Source of the DNA: Smittium culicis
Taxonomy: Eukaryota; Kickxellomycota; Harpellomycetes; Harpellales; Legeriomycetaceae
Length of the DNA: 34,346 bases
Assembly: GCA_001970855.1 (NCBI GenBank)
Contig: LSSN01001957.1
Coordinates: 1-34,346 of the forward strand
Reading direction: 5' to 3'
Below the pieces are notes generated by a model that was not told the origin of the DNA, ran no database searches, and was given only the letters and a program-made list of their open reading frames with translations. Numbering within the stretch: the first letter of the stretch is position 1; every line of letters starts with the position of its first letter. Below are positions 11,162-21,491 of the stretch, one piece after another. The translations under genes and the position numbers were made by a program.

Positions 11162-11218
11162 TTGAATCAATGCCCAGCGGGTATGGAACTGCTAGAGCTG
11201 CGGAGGGGGGTCGGTTGA
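11162..11218 (+). repeat. Dispersed tail repeat, copy 3
   Basis: The copy reads LNQCPAGMELLELRRGVG and stops at TGA 11216-11218. This is one of the two best matches to the exon at 22209-22376. The frame is open upstream for about 11 codons (YFFITFKNIYT) and then closed. Confidence 0.7.
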
Positions 11219-11594
11219 AAAAAATATTTTATAATATTTTTTAACTTTTTAAATTTTTTTTAATAGTTTTTTGTATACTTTTAAATTATTTTAGTAAACT
11301 CACAGAGGCAAAAAAAATTAAAAAAAGTATTTTTAATATACTCACACAAAAAATATTATCAACTAGTTAAATTTATTAGATTTTATTATATTTATTTCAA
11401 ATACATAGGATTTATATCTACTAATTTTATAATTTTTATGTGCTTATAAATTATATGATTTGAATTTATTTGGCAAATAGAAGTCAATCAAATAAAAGAC
11501 ACTCTTTTCTGAAATAAAATTTAGTAAATTGATACAAAATTTATAGATTAAATTCTGCATTCAAAATTGGAATTTTTACTATCCAGGAATGTAA

Positions 11595-11795
11595 AATTTT
11601 TTAACCTTTTTCCGAGAGATTGACTTTTTTTTGATCTACAAAATTCAGTCAACTGTATTTAATGACAAAAATTCAGCCCTGAGACTCATGTAACTATTGA
11701 TATATTTTATAAAATATCGAATTTTAAATCTGCTCAGTAAACATAAACGAAGCAATAAATTCGATTTTTCAAGAGCATTAGATGGGGTAGAGTTG
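11595..11795 (-). repeat. TTAA-type MITE, diverged copy
   Basis: The right-end signature is recognisable in reverse: AACCTTTTTCCGAGAGATTG, then TTTGATCTACAAAATTCAGTC. Near 11756 the left-end block GCAATAAATTCGATTTTTCA follows. The short frame at 11645-11845 lies within this relic. Confidence 0.45.
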
Positions 11796-12446
11796 AAAAA
11801 TTTATCGGTGGTTATTGATTTAAGGTATGCTGGTGTGTAATGCAAAGCTCTAGGTATGCTAAAAAACTATTAAATTTCATAAAAACCACTACATTTTCGC
11901 ATGAAATTTATTTACAAGTATGGGCGGTGAGTCATGGTAAATTTTTTAGAGAATTAGTGCCGCGAAAAAAAATATATTGAAAGTATAAGTGCGATGCAAG
12001 TGAAAAAATGTTGATGACCACAAACTTTAAAAGAAATTTCTTCTAACCTGTCAAGATGGAATTTAAATGCCAATGAATTTTCCAAAAAAAAAAAAAAAAA
12101 ACGTAAAGCATTTTTAATTTAGATTTTAAAATTTCTTATTTAATTTTACATTAGACTTGTATTCGGGTACAATACAGATTTCGTCTCGTATAAGATAATA
12201 CCTATTTGTTTTAGAAATAAAGCCCTATAATACAAATAAACTTTTTTTTTTGGTACTTTTCTATAAAAAAAGATATAAATTATCGAAATTAAGGCTTTTT
12301 GTTTAGCCAGTTTGTTTCTAGACCTTTGAATGTATTTGGTTCTTTTATTTTTAGTTGGCTAGGTTCCAGATCTTACAAAATGGCTTGACTCATTTTCTTT
12401 ATCTTTTTTTTACTGTCAAAATTGGTCAATTCAACGTCAATTAACT

Positions 12447-12492
12447 CTTTCAGAGGCGGTTGAAATTTTTTGAACTATCCAAATTGATTCTT
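12447..12492 (-). repeat. TTAA-type MITE fragment
   Basis: AACTCTTTCAGAGGCGGTTG followed by a TTTTTTGAACTATCCAAA block matches the reversed right end of the MITE (CCCTTTCACGGGCGGTAGAC, then TTTTTGATCTACCAAA). The left part was not found. Confidence 0.4.
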
Positions 12493-12836
12493 GTCTAATT
12501 GTAAGAATCCATGCTTAAAATGAGGAATTTCAGGAAAATTGCATGATTTACTAGAGCAATACAAGTACAACGAAGCCACTGTAAATCACGTAGCTAAATT
12601 CAAATACTAAAGCAACGTAAAATCGACATGAACGTTTGCTCAGCTTTTACAATACATAAACTAACACTTACCTATTCAATGGAATATAAAGTCGTTTAAA
12701 CTCTTTCGTACATGCTCATATAACTTAAACATCAGTATTTTTTCTCTGGTCATTAGTTTTGGCTTTACATTTTAGTGCTCTCTTTTAATCATAAAAAAAA
12801 TTCATTCCAGCCTTAACGCTAATTGCAAATTGATAG

Positions 12837-13034
12837 TTAATCCTTTCCCGTCCAACACGTTTAAAAAAAAATCAATTTTATGATTCGTTGATGATTTATA
12901 AGCAAATTAATTATTTGCTGTTTATCAACGCTATACCAATAACTCTAAAAGCTTTGGAATTATAGTATAATAGTTGAATGCGGTTGGTTATACTTGGTGG
13001 ATCAAAAACAGTCTACCGCCCGTGAAAGGGTTAA
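12837..13034 (+). repeat. TTAA-type MITE, copy B
   Basis: This is a full-length copy. It starts TTAATCCTTTCCCGTCCAAC and ends CTACCGCCCGTGAAAGGGTT followed by AA. TTAA is present at both outer edges, as expected of a TTAA target-site duplication. The interior landmark ATCAATTTTATGATTCGTTG follows the left end. Confidence 0.82.
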
Positions 13035-13103
13035 AATAAACTAATACTATTTTGTTGTGTATTGAATATAGCTTATACAATAACAAATTTCTATAATTGT
13101 CAT

Positions 13104-13140
13104 GCCCAATTACGTTTTTTAATGAAGTTTAATAGTGTTG
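13104..13140 (+). repeat. Low-copy direct repeat, first of a pair
   Basis: CCCAATTACGTTTTTTAATG and the following AGTTTAATAGTGTTG recur, with a few changes, at 16511-16546. Confidence 0.5.
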
Positions 13141-13339
13141 ACTCGAGAAGGTGTTAAATGATTTATGAATGAACCAGGATTATAGCTTTGGTGTATGGGA
13201 GATTATTTCGAGGAGCGCATCTTTTCATAATAAAAATTTACTACTCAAAGTGATACAATATTACCTTTAAATCCAACTATAAAGTATGCATACCAAGCTA
13301 TGGTATACAGATAATAAATTTGCCTAGAAGATATTTTGT

Positions 13340-13640
13340 TCCGCTCCATTTAAGAATCTCGCAATTATCATTCCTCGGAGTTTGCATAAATTGTTATGTA
13401 TTTCAATAAAAAAAAGAGCTTAGTAGATATAAAATATCTTACAGCATGTGAAGAAACTAAATGAGAGATTACTTGGGCAAGAGGAGCTTTTCCCAATAAA
13501 AATTTCGTAGTAATCATCTTTAGTTTTAATTTTTAAACTTTTTTAATAACTTTCATCGTATGAATTATCCGATACAACCAATAGCTTTTCCTAATAAATT
13601 TATGAAAATAAAACTTAAATTAAAAAAGTTCAGTTTTTTC
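13340..13640 (+). repeat. Low-copy dispersed repeat, counterpart of about 5690-6050
   Basis: It shares the GATACAACCAATA block and a TTTTCCCAATA block with the copy near 5700-6050. No coding potential is visible. Confidence 0.35.
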
Positions 13641-13783
13641 TAAGACTATCACAATCATACAATTATATAATTAATAAAAGGATAGATTTTGATAGAGTTA
13701 GAATTAGGAGTTTTTTGAAATTAAATATCAACATTTTTATATTTTGTATTCACCTATAGCTTTATTGATATTGGAGATTTTAA

Positions 13784-13860
13784 CCCTTTCCTGGGCGGTA
13801 GGTCAAAAATGAGCGTTCCTGTTCAGCAGACTAAAAATAGTCTACCAAAATCAAATATCT
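13784..13860 (-). repeat. TTAA-type MITE, truncated and rearranged copy
   Basis: TTAACCCTTTCCTGGGCGGT, then GGTCAAAAA, is the reversed right end of the MITE. After about 30 bases the sequence switches to CAGACTAAAAATAGTCTACC, a second right-end block, so two fragments appear joined. Confidence 0.5.
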
Positions 13861-15011
13861 TTTTTAATTTTTATGTTTTATTCGCCAGGCACTTTTTTTT
13901 TTACCAGTACAAACTGTTGCAAATAGAAATTTAAATCGCTCAATTAAAATGATTAAATAAAATCAAAAAAAATATACTTTAAGGCGTTTGGGCTTTGAAT
14001 TTCATAACTCCGTAAATGAGTACCATGAAAAAAACATCTAACTAGAAATTGCTCTGGGTAAAACTGGGAATAAAAAAACTATATATATTCTGTTTATAAA
14101 ATAGACGAAATACCAACTTTTTACTATGAGTCTAATTTGATTGAGCTTAATACTAAAAAAAACTATATTATTACCATACAATTTACTATAACATGTAATT
14201 TCATTTTGTGGGTTTTATTATTGAGATAAATCAAATATATATGATTTAATTAGCTGAAACTTTTAATTGGTGCACTTGGCCAATTATATTTATTGAGTTT
14301 AGAATGCTTTCATTTAGTGTAAGGAGAAAAAGTGAAGGTCGTTTTGAAGAGGTTAACATTACTTTAAAATTATAAATAATTGCCATAATAATAAAAATTA
14401 CGATTAATATTGGGATAACGTATAGTTTTTATAAGATATATTTAAGAGATTGATTTAATTATATAAGCACTTGGAATGACTATTTTAACTAAAAACATGA
14501 CAATTGATAAAAATATATTTAAAAAAATATTACAATAAAAGTGAGTGCACGTTACCTTAAGAAAAGATTATTCAATCCACACCCATGAAAAACAGATTAG
14601 GAAAATCATAAAAAAAAGTACTATTATGGTTAAGAGGATATAAAAACCAAAATTGGATTTTATTATTATTAGCATGATATAATAATATAAAATAGATTCT
14701 AGATAAAATAAAAATCAAAGAATATTATAGACATGCTGACTATAATACAAATTTAAAAGTTAAATAGTAGAACGGATCCGAAAATTAAATAAAAACATAA
14801 TAACTTTTTTTTTGTATTTGAAAAAATAAAATAATTAACTCTGACTAGAATTGAAATAAGAATAAAATAAAATATATATAAAATACAACTAACTAAAGTT
14901 GCATGATTATGAAATTTATGGATGAGAGGTATTACTTGAATTATTATATGGTATGGTTATCCAAAGAACAGAACAATAAAAAATTTAAATACTTATAAGA
15001 ATAAAAATTAC

Positions 15012-15074
15012 ACTATGTCGGATTTTGGGACCTTTCCTGTTCAGAGGAAGACTATTTTTCGCCATTTTCATTGG
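15012..15074 (+). repeat. ~62-bp direct repeat, first copy
   Basis: CTATGTCGGATTTTGGGACC continues through CTTTCCTGTTCAGAGGAAG and ends with CATTTTCATTGG. The second copy lies about 140 bp downstream. Confidence 0.75.
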
Positions 15075-15154
15075 CTCAAATAAATACTAAGCAAAACAAT
15101 ACTTAGTAGCAAACACTTCAATGAATTTACTTATTATTTCAACTATTCTATGGT

Positions 15155-15216
15155 ATATGTCGGATTTTGGGGCCTTTCCCGTTCAGAGGAAGGCTGTTTT
15201 ACTCCATTTTCATTGG
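15155..15216 (+). repeat. ~62-bp direct repeat, second copy
   Basis: ATATGTCGGATTTTGGGGCC through CATTTTCATTGG matches 15012-15074 at most positions, including the CTTTCC(T/C)GTTCAGAGGAAG core. The two copies have about 80 bp of AT-rich spacer between them. Confidence 0.75.
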
Positions 15217-16366
15217 ATAAAAAACTGTTAACATGATATTATAATTTTACTATACTTGATCAGACTAAGACTTTTTGGTGCTTTAATTTATTCGTATTTC
15301 ATGTTTTAGCTTTTAAATTTTATCAATAATAAGCTGTTAATTAAACATGTTGATTCGGGTTATAATCTTCTATTTTCCCCTTTTCTATAATTTCTAGACA
15401 TTCATATATTATTTCTATTTCTTAATTAAATACAGAATAAATACTAACATATTAATACCTAAAAAAAAGCTTTTTTTTTAAATGCATTATTTTTTCTGGA
15501 GACTATTTCATAAAGTGTGAGTGATTATGGGCCATTATAGACTCGAGTAGTAATAAAAATGTTTAATTCGTGGAGCTTTATATTAGTTAAACAATTTCTG
15601 AAAAACTTAAATTAGCAATAATCAATTGCCTTAGATTCTTTATATGAATTTTTATCCTTTAAAAATTTTAAACGTTTTTAGTTTGTAATGATATCTCGAC
15701 ATATATTTTACTATGAATAACCACTTAAAATAAATATTGCTATCTAGTGTTAAATAGAATTAAAAAATAATTTTTACAGCAATAAAATTGTTAAAATATT
15801 CATTGAATTGTTTAAATAATCCTTGTGAAGTTTAAATGTGATTGCACTACGCTTTTATTTTATTATAGATAGACAATTTATTCTTGATAATATATTTTAT
15901 CCATTTTTTGAATAATGGAAATTTTTGAATCTCTTGTTGATATATATTTACTTGAGTTCAGACTCTATGAATATTGGAATACCTTCTCGATAGTACTAAG
16001 TATTGATAATGGTCGATAATATACTAAATTACTGTTTCACTAAAGTTATTTTATTTATAGTTCTTGAAAGGAATAATATCACAGAAAGAACTTTATTTAA
16101 ATTCAGCCTGAACTATAGATAATAATGGATATGCGCTGTTAATATTTAGATTATTTTTTTCTATGTATTTTTTCTATAGTTTTAGGCCTGGTAAAGGATC
16201 ATCAAGATTCCGGTAAACTTATATCTATATATTTCAACATTGTTCACATTATTGGATGATAATTACATAAAGATTATACAATAAAATCAATGACACTATA
16301 AATTTTTTTAGTGAATGAGACGAGTTTATTTTTTCTTCATGCAAAAATTTTTGTATGCGAAATGGT

Positions 16367-16430
16367 TGTCTCTTTCAGGAGCGGTTGGCTTTTTTTGAGC
16401 TACCAAAACTATCCAACCAAATGATAAACT
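16367..16430 (-). repeat. TTAA-type MITE fragment
   Basis: TCTCTTTCAGGAGCGGTTGG followed by TTTTTTTGAGCTACCAAAAC resembles the reversed right end of the MITE, in the same form as the fragment at 12447. Confidence 0.4.
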
Positions 16431-16510
16431 GATAAAAAAATTTAAAGTCTTAATATTTTATTGGATATTTATTTGAATGTGTCCAATAACTGATAAAAAT
16501 TATTTGAATA

Positions 16511-16546
16511 CCCAATTATGTTTTTTAATAAAGTTTAATTGTGTTG
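16511..16546 (+). repeat. Low-copy direct repeat, second of a pair
   Basis: CCCAATTATGTTTTTTAATA then AAGTTTAATTGTGTTG matches 13104-13140. Shortly downstream, GTGTTGGTCGCATTCACCGT and GCGTTGGTCGCGGAAATGGT form a further degenerate duplication near 16540-16600. Confidence 0.5.
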
Positions 16547-16689
16547 GTCGCATTCACCGTTAAAAAAAATAATAATAATTGCGTTGGTCGCGGAAATGGT
16601 TAATGAAAAAAATTTTTAGAATTCTAAAAGAGCCACTCATTATTTAAATATTATGATAAATAATTTTATTTGTCTAATTGATTGGTAAT

Positions 16690-16755
16690 TCAGACTTTTC
16701 ATGGATGATGGGCTATTTTTGATCCTGAAAAATCAGTCAACTAGATTGGATACAA
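16690..16755 (-). repeat. TTAA-type MITE fragment
   Basis: TTTTCATGGATGATGGGCTA then TTTTTGATCCTGAAAAATCA, followed by AGTCAACTAGA, is a diverged reversed right end. Confidence 0.3.
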
Positions 16756-17005
16756 AAAATAAAATTCCAATACACACGAAAATATCTTGTATTGCAATGT
16801 AATAGAAAATAAAAAATTTTCTTATAAATAGCCAGAAATCAAAAAAACTTGTTTATTAAGGATTGAATGTGAAAGGGCAAGCTTAAAAATATTTTTGTTT
16901 GAATTGTATAACATTTATTACAAGCAAAATAAAACCTTGAAAAATACTTGATAGTCTTAAATAGTGTGGAGCTAAAATTGTATAATGATAATGAAAGGCG
17001 ATACT

Positions 17006-17203
17006 TTAACCCTTTCATGGGAGGTAGATTATTTTTAATCTAATTAATATAACCAACAATAATTAAAAATAATACTTTAATTCATAGCCCTTAATAATCA
17101 TTGGCTTGTTGTATATTAACAGCAAATAATATATTTACTTATAAATCATAAGCGAATCAATAAATTGATTTTTTTAAAGATTGTTCGACGGGAAAAGGTT
17201 AAA
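17006..17203 (-). repeat. TTAA-type MITE, copy D
   Basis: This is a full-length reversed copy. It starts TTAACCCTTTCATGGGAGGT and ends TTCGACGGGAAAAGGTTAA. TTAA is present at both outer edges. The interior landmark AATCAATAAATTGATTTTTT lies at the expected distance from the far end. Confidence 0.8.
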
Positions 17204-17295
17204 TTTTGGTTGTATTATCCGATTTTAAGCATTTCTAATAAATCAAATTTTGCGTGTTTATATAATAAATTCACTGGTCAATACCCTTGAGCTAA

Positions 17296-17343
17296 TGGCC
17301 AGTAGGTACGGAGCTTCTAGAGCAGCAGAGGGTAATCGGTTAA
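17296..17343 (+). repeat. Dispersed tail repeat, copy 4
   Basis: The copy reads WPVGTELLEQQRVIG and stops at TAA 17341-17343. A TAA directly precedes it in frame, and the upstream CAATACCCTTGAGC looks like a small insertion or duplication. The coding continuation is therefore broken. Confidence 0.6.
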
Positions 17344-18297
17344 AAAAATTTTATTTTTATCAAATTCACATTCTTATTATGTTAATTTTTTTTTATTATT
17401 GTAAAATTTTAAACAAACTTACAAACTAAAAAAAATACTATACTGTTTCTATTTTTAAAAATTCAAGGATGATTTTAGCTTAATTAGATTAGACATTAAA
17501 TAGTATAATTAGGTAAAGCAACCCCATTAACTTTTCATTTTTACAACTACAGGTATGAATTAGTAATTATTATGTTACGGAGGCTATTTCTGCGAATTAT
17601 ATAACTAATTTTAATCTTAAATTATCAAATCATTAGAAGCAACAAACATTAGAGCTACAAGCAAAGGTGTAGCTTTGGAATGAAAACAAAATTAGAACCT
17701 TTCTGGAAAAAAAATTTCCTCGCTGATTTCTAAAAATGAATAATAAAACTCTGGTCTTTAAGAGCTAATTCGTCAATACACTCCTAGAACGGAGACTAGC
17801 GGTAAAATATGTATCCATTTCCACAAAAAAGATAAACTTAAGGTATTATTTCTTTCTTCGCCTTCTAGTGACCGTAGGTAGTTTTATAGCACAATTTTTA
17901 CACATGATAGTTGGAAATAAAATATGCGCCATCTATCTATTTCTAAATTATCAATACCCTTGATTTTTTAATTTGAAATGGCTCAAGTCCATAGTTTGAA
18001 GTTCATTTTGCAGAAACTATTTATGAACGAGAAAAACTTTGCAAAGAGTGCAGCTTTACTTAAAGGTTTACAATAAATAAAAATTCAAACTAAATTATTA
18101 TCCAATAATTAAAAAGTTTTTTTTTTTAGTAAATAGCACTTACAAAATGAAATGAATAGATAGAAAAATCGAAATACCTTTCCAATCTTGTAAACAATTT
18201 TAATGCTTGAAAATTTTCAGTCCAATAATTTAAAGTTGCAAGAATGTGATATCTTGGTTTATGATTTTCCGTATATTTCTTTATTATGAGATATTCT

Positions 18298-18494
18298 TAT
18301 CCCTTTCCTATTCAACACTCTCTGAAAAAATTAGTCTATTGACTTGTTTATGATTTATAAGCATGTTTACTATTTGATTCTATATTAGCATATACCAATA
18401 ATTTATTGATCTTCAGAGTCATATTATTTTTTCTAAATCTAATTTGCTAATTTTGGCAGATGAAAAACAGTCTACTGCCCTTGAAAGGGTCAAG
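18298..18494 (+). repeat. TTAA-type MITE, copy E
   Basis: It starts ATCCCTTTCCTATTCAACAC and ends TCTACTGCCCTTGAAAGGGT followed by CAA. The length and the interior blocks fit the family. The outer TTAA is eroded on both sides. Confidence 0.7.
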
Positions 18495-18611
18495 GCTCAT
18501 TGAAAAGTTAATCTTTTTATAAAAAATAATCTAGGAATTGTAAGCGAAAAAAAATTATTTTTTACACACCACACTTATGAAATTTTATGATGATAATAGC
18601 CTTAGCACATT

Positions 18612-18815
18612 CGTTGGCGGTAGACCATTTTAAATACACCAAATCCAGATTATACGAATAGTATAATGCCGAGTTTGGACAAATTATTGGCTATCACAAT
18701 CAGCTCAGCAAATAAAAAGATTTTATAAAAATATTGATGAAATCCGCAAACTAAAGTGTCTAAAGATAATAAAAAAAGGTATTTATAAATTTAGAGTTGC
18801 TCGTGAAAGGGTTAA
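18612..18815. repeat. TTAA-type MITE, degenerate copy
   Basis: TTCGTTGGCGGTAGACCATT at the left resembles a reversed right end, while TGCTCGTGAAAGGGTTAA at the far side is a forward right end. The unit may be two copies fused tail to tail. Confidence 0.4.
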
Positions 18816-18962
18816 ACCCCTTATAATTCGTAAGCGGTTATAAACCAGATTTTCTATTTGATAATATCTTTATAGAAGCATAGCAAACTATTGCATTTCG
18901 TAATTTGCTTACTTTCATGGAAATTGCTTGGCTAATTTCTGCAAGTCAAAAATTGTAAATCG

Positions 18963-19026
18963 CACGCGAATGGTTAAATCAAAAAGAGAAGCGTATAATG
19001 CACGCGAATGGTTAAATCAAAAAGAG
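18963..19026 (+). repeat. Two tandem units of 38 bp
   Basis: CACGCGAATGGTTAAATCAA plus AAAGAG occurs at 18963 and again at 19001, a period of 38. The unit starts with what looks like a mutated MITE right end (CACGCGAATGGTTAAA). A 69-codon frame crosses it, but most of that frame is this repeat, so it is not called a gene. Confidence 0.7.
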
Positions 19027-19140
19027 CAGCGCAAATTTCTGATAATTCCAAAAGAAAAGCATTATAAAGCTATATTTAACAATAAGAAAAGGTTGGATAC
19101 CAGATTACAAAGCTTTTTACCATCTTTCGAATGCTGATTA

Positions 19141-19542
19141 TCTAATACTAGTCTAACATCTTTTGTTAACTGGAAAGCACGGAATGAAAAGCCGCCCTTT
19201 CTATTCCCCGACGAATCAAATTCATAAATTTCTAACAAAGCGCAATGGAAATCCTATCACTAACTTCTCTTTATATGAGAGAGGCCTATAAACTGTTGGC
19301 TATATAATAAGCACAATTAAAATGCGCTCAATATATAGTTCGCTATCTTCTCCCTTTCAACATATATCATTCTCAATTTTCACTTTCTAGGCATTTTTAA
19401 AACTTACTCAAATTAATTAATATTTCCAGCTATTATCTATTAAAAATCTCACGCCTTTATTTAAAATCGGCCCACATATAAACTTTACATATCGCAACCT
19501 CTTCAATTCTATACACATATACATTATACCACTTTCGACAAA
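19141..19542 (+). promoter_or_regulatory. Upstream region of the RGS-like gene, with a TATA-like box
   Basis: The stretch is less AT-rich than the spacer behind it and has pyrimidine-rich patches near 19350-19400 and 19500-19515. ACATATAAACT at about 19474-19484, roughly 60 bases before the ATG, is the best TATA-like site. No other operator or conserved motif was recognised. Confidence 0.3.
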
Positions 19543-20811
19543 ATGTCTAATTTCAAAAAACCCAGTTCACCAACCAATGCCATTATACCTGATCCTGCCA
19601 ACAAATCTATAAATATGTCTGGAAAACTAAATCTAGCTTATTCTAACGAGTTTTTTAACTCTCTCGAAAGCCCAAAGCACCTATCGGTGCTAGAAAGAAA
19701 AGCGAAAGAGAAGTATTGCCCTGAAATTGTATCATTTATAAAAAGCTACCAAGAACTAAAGATAATCGTTCTGTCATACGTAGTCGAGTATAGAAAATCA
19801 GTAATGAACTCTGTAAATATCCCTGACACCGCTGATAACTCTTTGCCTGCACATACTCAACTTACCACCCGCGCGAGTCTCGATTCAATTATTTCATTTG
19901 ACAATTTAGACTCATTCGATTCAAAATCTATCACAAAATCATTCATACTTGATATAAAAAATAACAATCCAGTAGACGAGCTCTCAATAACTCCCGATGA
20001 CCAAAACTTCCTTAATTTAAATGCCTACGATGGTTCTTTAAGCACTTTTGATATTGATTTACCTTTCAACGTTGAAGACCATTATTCTCTCTATAAAAAA
20101 AATATCAATGAAAACGTGGGCTATATACAAAACCCAAGCTCTCAAAAACGAAACTCTACTTTCTACGTCTCAAAAGACGCCTCTAATAGCACTTATGAAA
20201 GCACGAGCCCACTGGAATTATCTCCCAACCTCAAAAAATTGCCTAAATGCCCTCAAGATCAAATAAATGACGCAAAAAATCATAAAAACCCCACCTCAAA
20301 ATCAAATATATCCAGCAATAAAAACTTACCTTCCATCAATAATAGTGCCCAAAATCAGTCTAGCTCTACCTACCAGCATAACTCTACTTACCCAAAAGAT
20401 CGGTCTCTATGGAGAGATTTAGTGCGCTCTGATGTTTTTGTACAAATACACGCTCTACCTTTACCTTCAACAATTTCCCAGTCTGTTTTGAGTAGCATCC
20501 CCCAGCGCACAAATAAAAACTGGAACAATAATTCAGATTCAGACGTCAAACCTCAAGAAAACCTTCTCGAATTAGACAAAGTTGCTAAAACTAGAGTTCC
20601 TAGACCCTTACGGCCATACTTCCAAGACATGTACTCAAAATTCTTTTCCGACCACTCTGAATACGTTTTGAACGTTCCCGGACTTCTAGCTCAATCTATG
20701 GAAGATATGCTATATAGTAAGAATATTACGTATGGTCTTTTTGATTCTGCTCTTGAAGTTGTTCTAGAAATGATATATCTTAACCTATTTAGCTCAGTTA
20801 ATAGCACTTAA
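19543..20811 (+). CDS. RGS-domain-like protein with a split RGS box, 422 residues
   Basis: This single open frame starts at an ATG after CTTTCGACAAA. Residues 33-85 (YSNEFFNSLESPKHLSVLER, then CPEIVSFIKSYQELK) look like the first helices of a regulator of G-protein signalling box. Residues 354-416 (LRPYFQDMYSKFF, LNVPGLLAQSMEDMLY, then GLFDSALEVVLEMIY) look like its last helices, including the conserved LN and FD-A positions. Between them lies a Ser/Asn/Pro-rich insert of about 265 residues without a recognised domain. Family role: RGS proteins speed GTP hydrolysis by G-alpha subunits at the inner face of the plasma membrane. No membrane segment, signal peptide or other domain is visible. Whether this box still binds G-alpha cannot be told from the sequence. 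I am confident it is a gene and moderately sure of the family. Confidence 0.65.
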   Translation: MSNFKKPSSPTNAIIPDPANKSINMSGKLNLAYSNEFFNSLESPKHLSVLERKAKEKYCPEIVSFIKSYQELKIIVLSYVVEYRKSVMNSVNIPDTADNSLPAHTQLTTRASLDSIISFDNLDSFDSKSITKSFILDIKNNNPVDELSITPDDQNFLNLNAYDGSLSTFDIDLPFNVEDHYSLYKKNINENVGYIQNPSSQKRNSTFYVSKDASNSTYESTSPLELSPNLKKLPKCPQDQINDAKNHKNPTSKSNISSNKNLPSINNSAQNQSSSTYQHNSTYPKDRSLWRDLVRSDVFVQIHALPLPSTISQSVLSSIPQRTNKNWNNNSDSDVKPQENLLELDKVAKTRVPRPLRPYFQDMYSKFFSDHSEYVLNVPGLLAQSMEDMLYSKNITYGLFDSALEVVLEMIYLNLFSSVNST

Positions 20812-21045
20812 TATATACATTATACCAGGATAAGTTATTAATACAACCCATCCATCATCATTTCAATACTTACTCCAAAAATGAAAAAATATTTTACACA
20901 CCATAGACTCTTTACTACTAATAATAAACTTCATACAAAATTACCCCTTCCTCACTTTCCTCGACTCTTCATCAATACATATAATTAAAAAGATTATACA
21001 AATTGTACTAGTTGTACCAATCTCACATTTTGAAAGAATATAAAA

Positions 21046-21135
21046 ATGCCTTTGCTAAAATATATGGGAGATTCTGAATTAAGAAAGCGCTTAATTGCAG
21101 CCAATAATTATTTGACCAAGTATTTAAAAAGCTAA
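21046..21135 (+). CDS. Possible 29-residue small protein
   Basis: An ATG preceded by GAATATAAAA opens MPLLKYMGDSELRKRLIAAN and ends NYLTKYLKS. The peptide is amphipathic and basic, unlike the Phe/Ile-rich chance peptides of the spacer. It could equally be a lone exon. There is no recognised family. Confidence 0.2.
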   Translation: MPLLKYMGDSELRKRLIAANNYLTKYLKS

Positions 21136-21491
21136 ATAACGATTGACTGGATTTTTATTATATTTTGGAATTTTTATTGATATACAAAGTCATTTATTTT
21201 TCATTGGCTATTAATTTTTTATGCAACTTGATACACTGATATTCATTAAGTCTAAAATTGCTCACTTCATAAAGAATCTCCCATATATCTTGATTTTTTT
21301 GATATTCAGGACTTTATTATTTTTTTCTCTAACGATGTTTTTAAATATCATTTAATTAGACTTTATATTATATTAATACACTCTAAAATAAATCATTCAT
21401 GGATCGATTATGAATTTGTAAACAGTCGCTTTTAATAGGCTATCAACATCAAATATATTTAAATTCAGAACCAAGAGCCATATTAGCAAAC

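Larger units (their letters stand above)
10638..18927. other. About 8.3 kb of repeat-rich AT spacer, no gene seen
   Basis: No splice-framed coding run was found. The spacer carries MITE copies and fragments (11595, 12447, 12837, 13784, 16367, 16690, 17006, 18298, 18612), four copies of the short tail repeat (10921, 11061, 11162, 17296), and two pairs of low-copy direct repeats (13104/16511 and 15012/15155). Somewhat less AT-rich patches at about 12500-12780 and 17530-17900 show no convincing frame. Confidence 0.55.

Noticed and set aside
11645..11845. 66-codon minus-strand frame
   Set aside because: It falls within a diverged MITE copy.
18928..19137. 69-codon basic frame MANFCKSKIVNRTRMVKSKR...
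   Set aside because: About a third of it is a tandem 38-bp repeat derived from a MITE end; no codon-level support.
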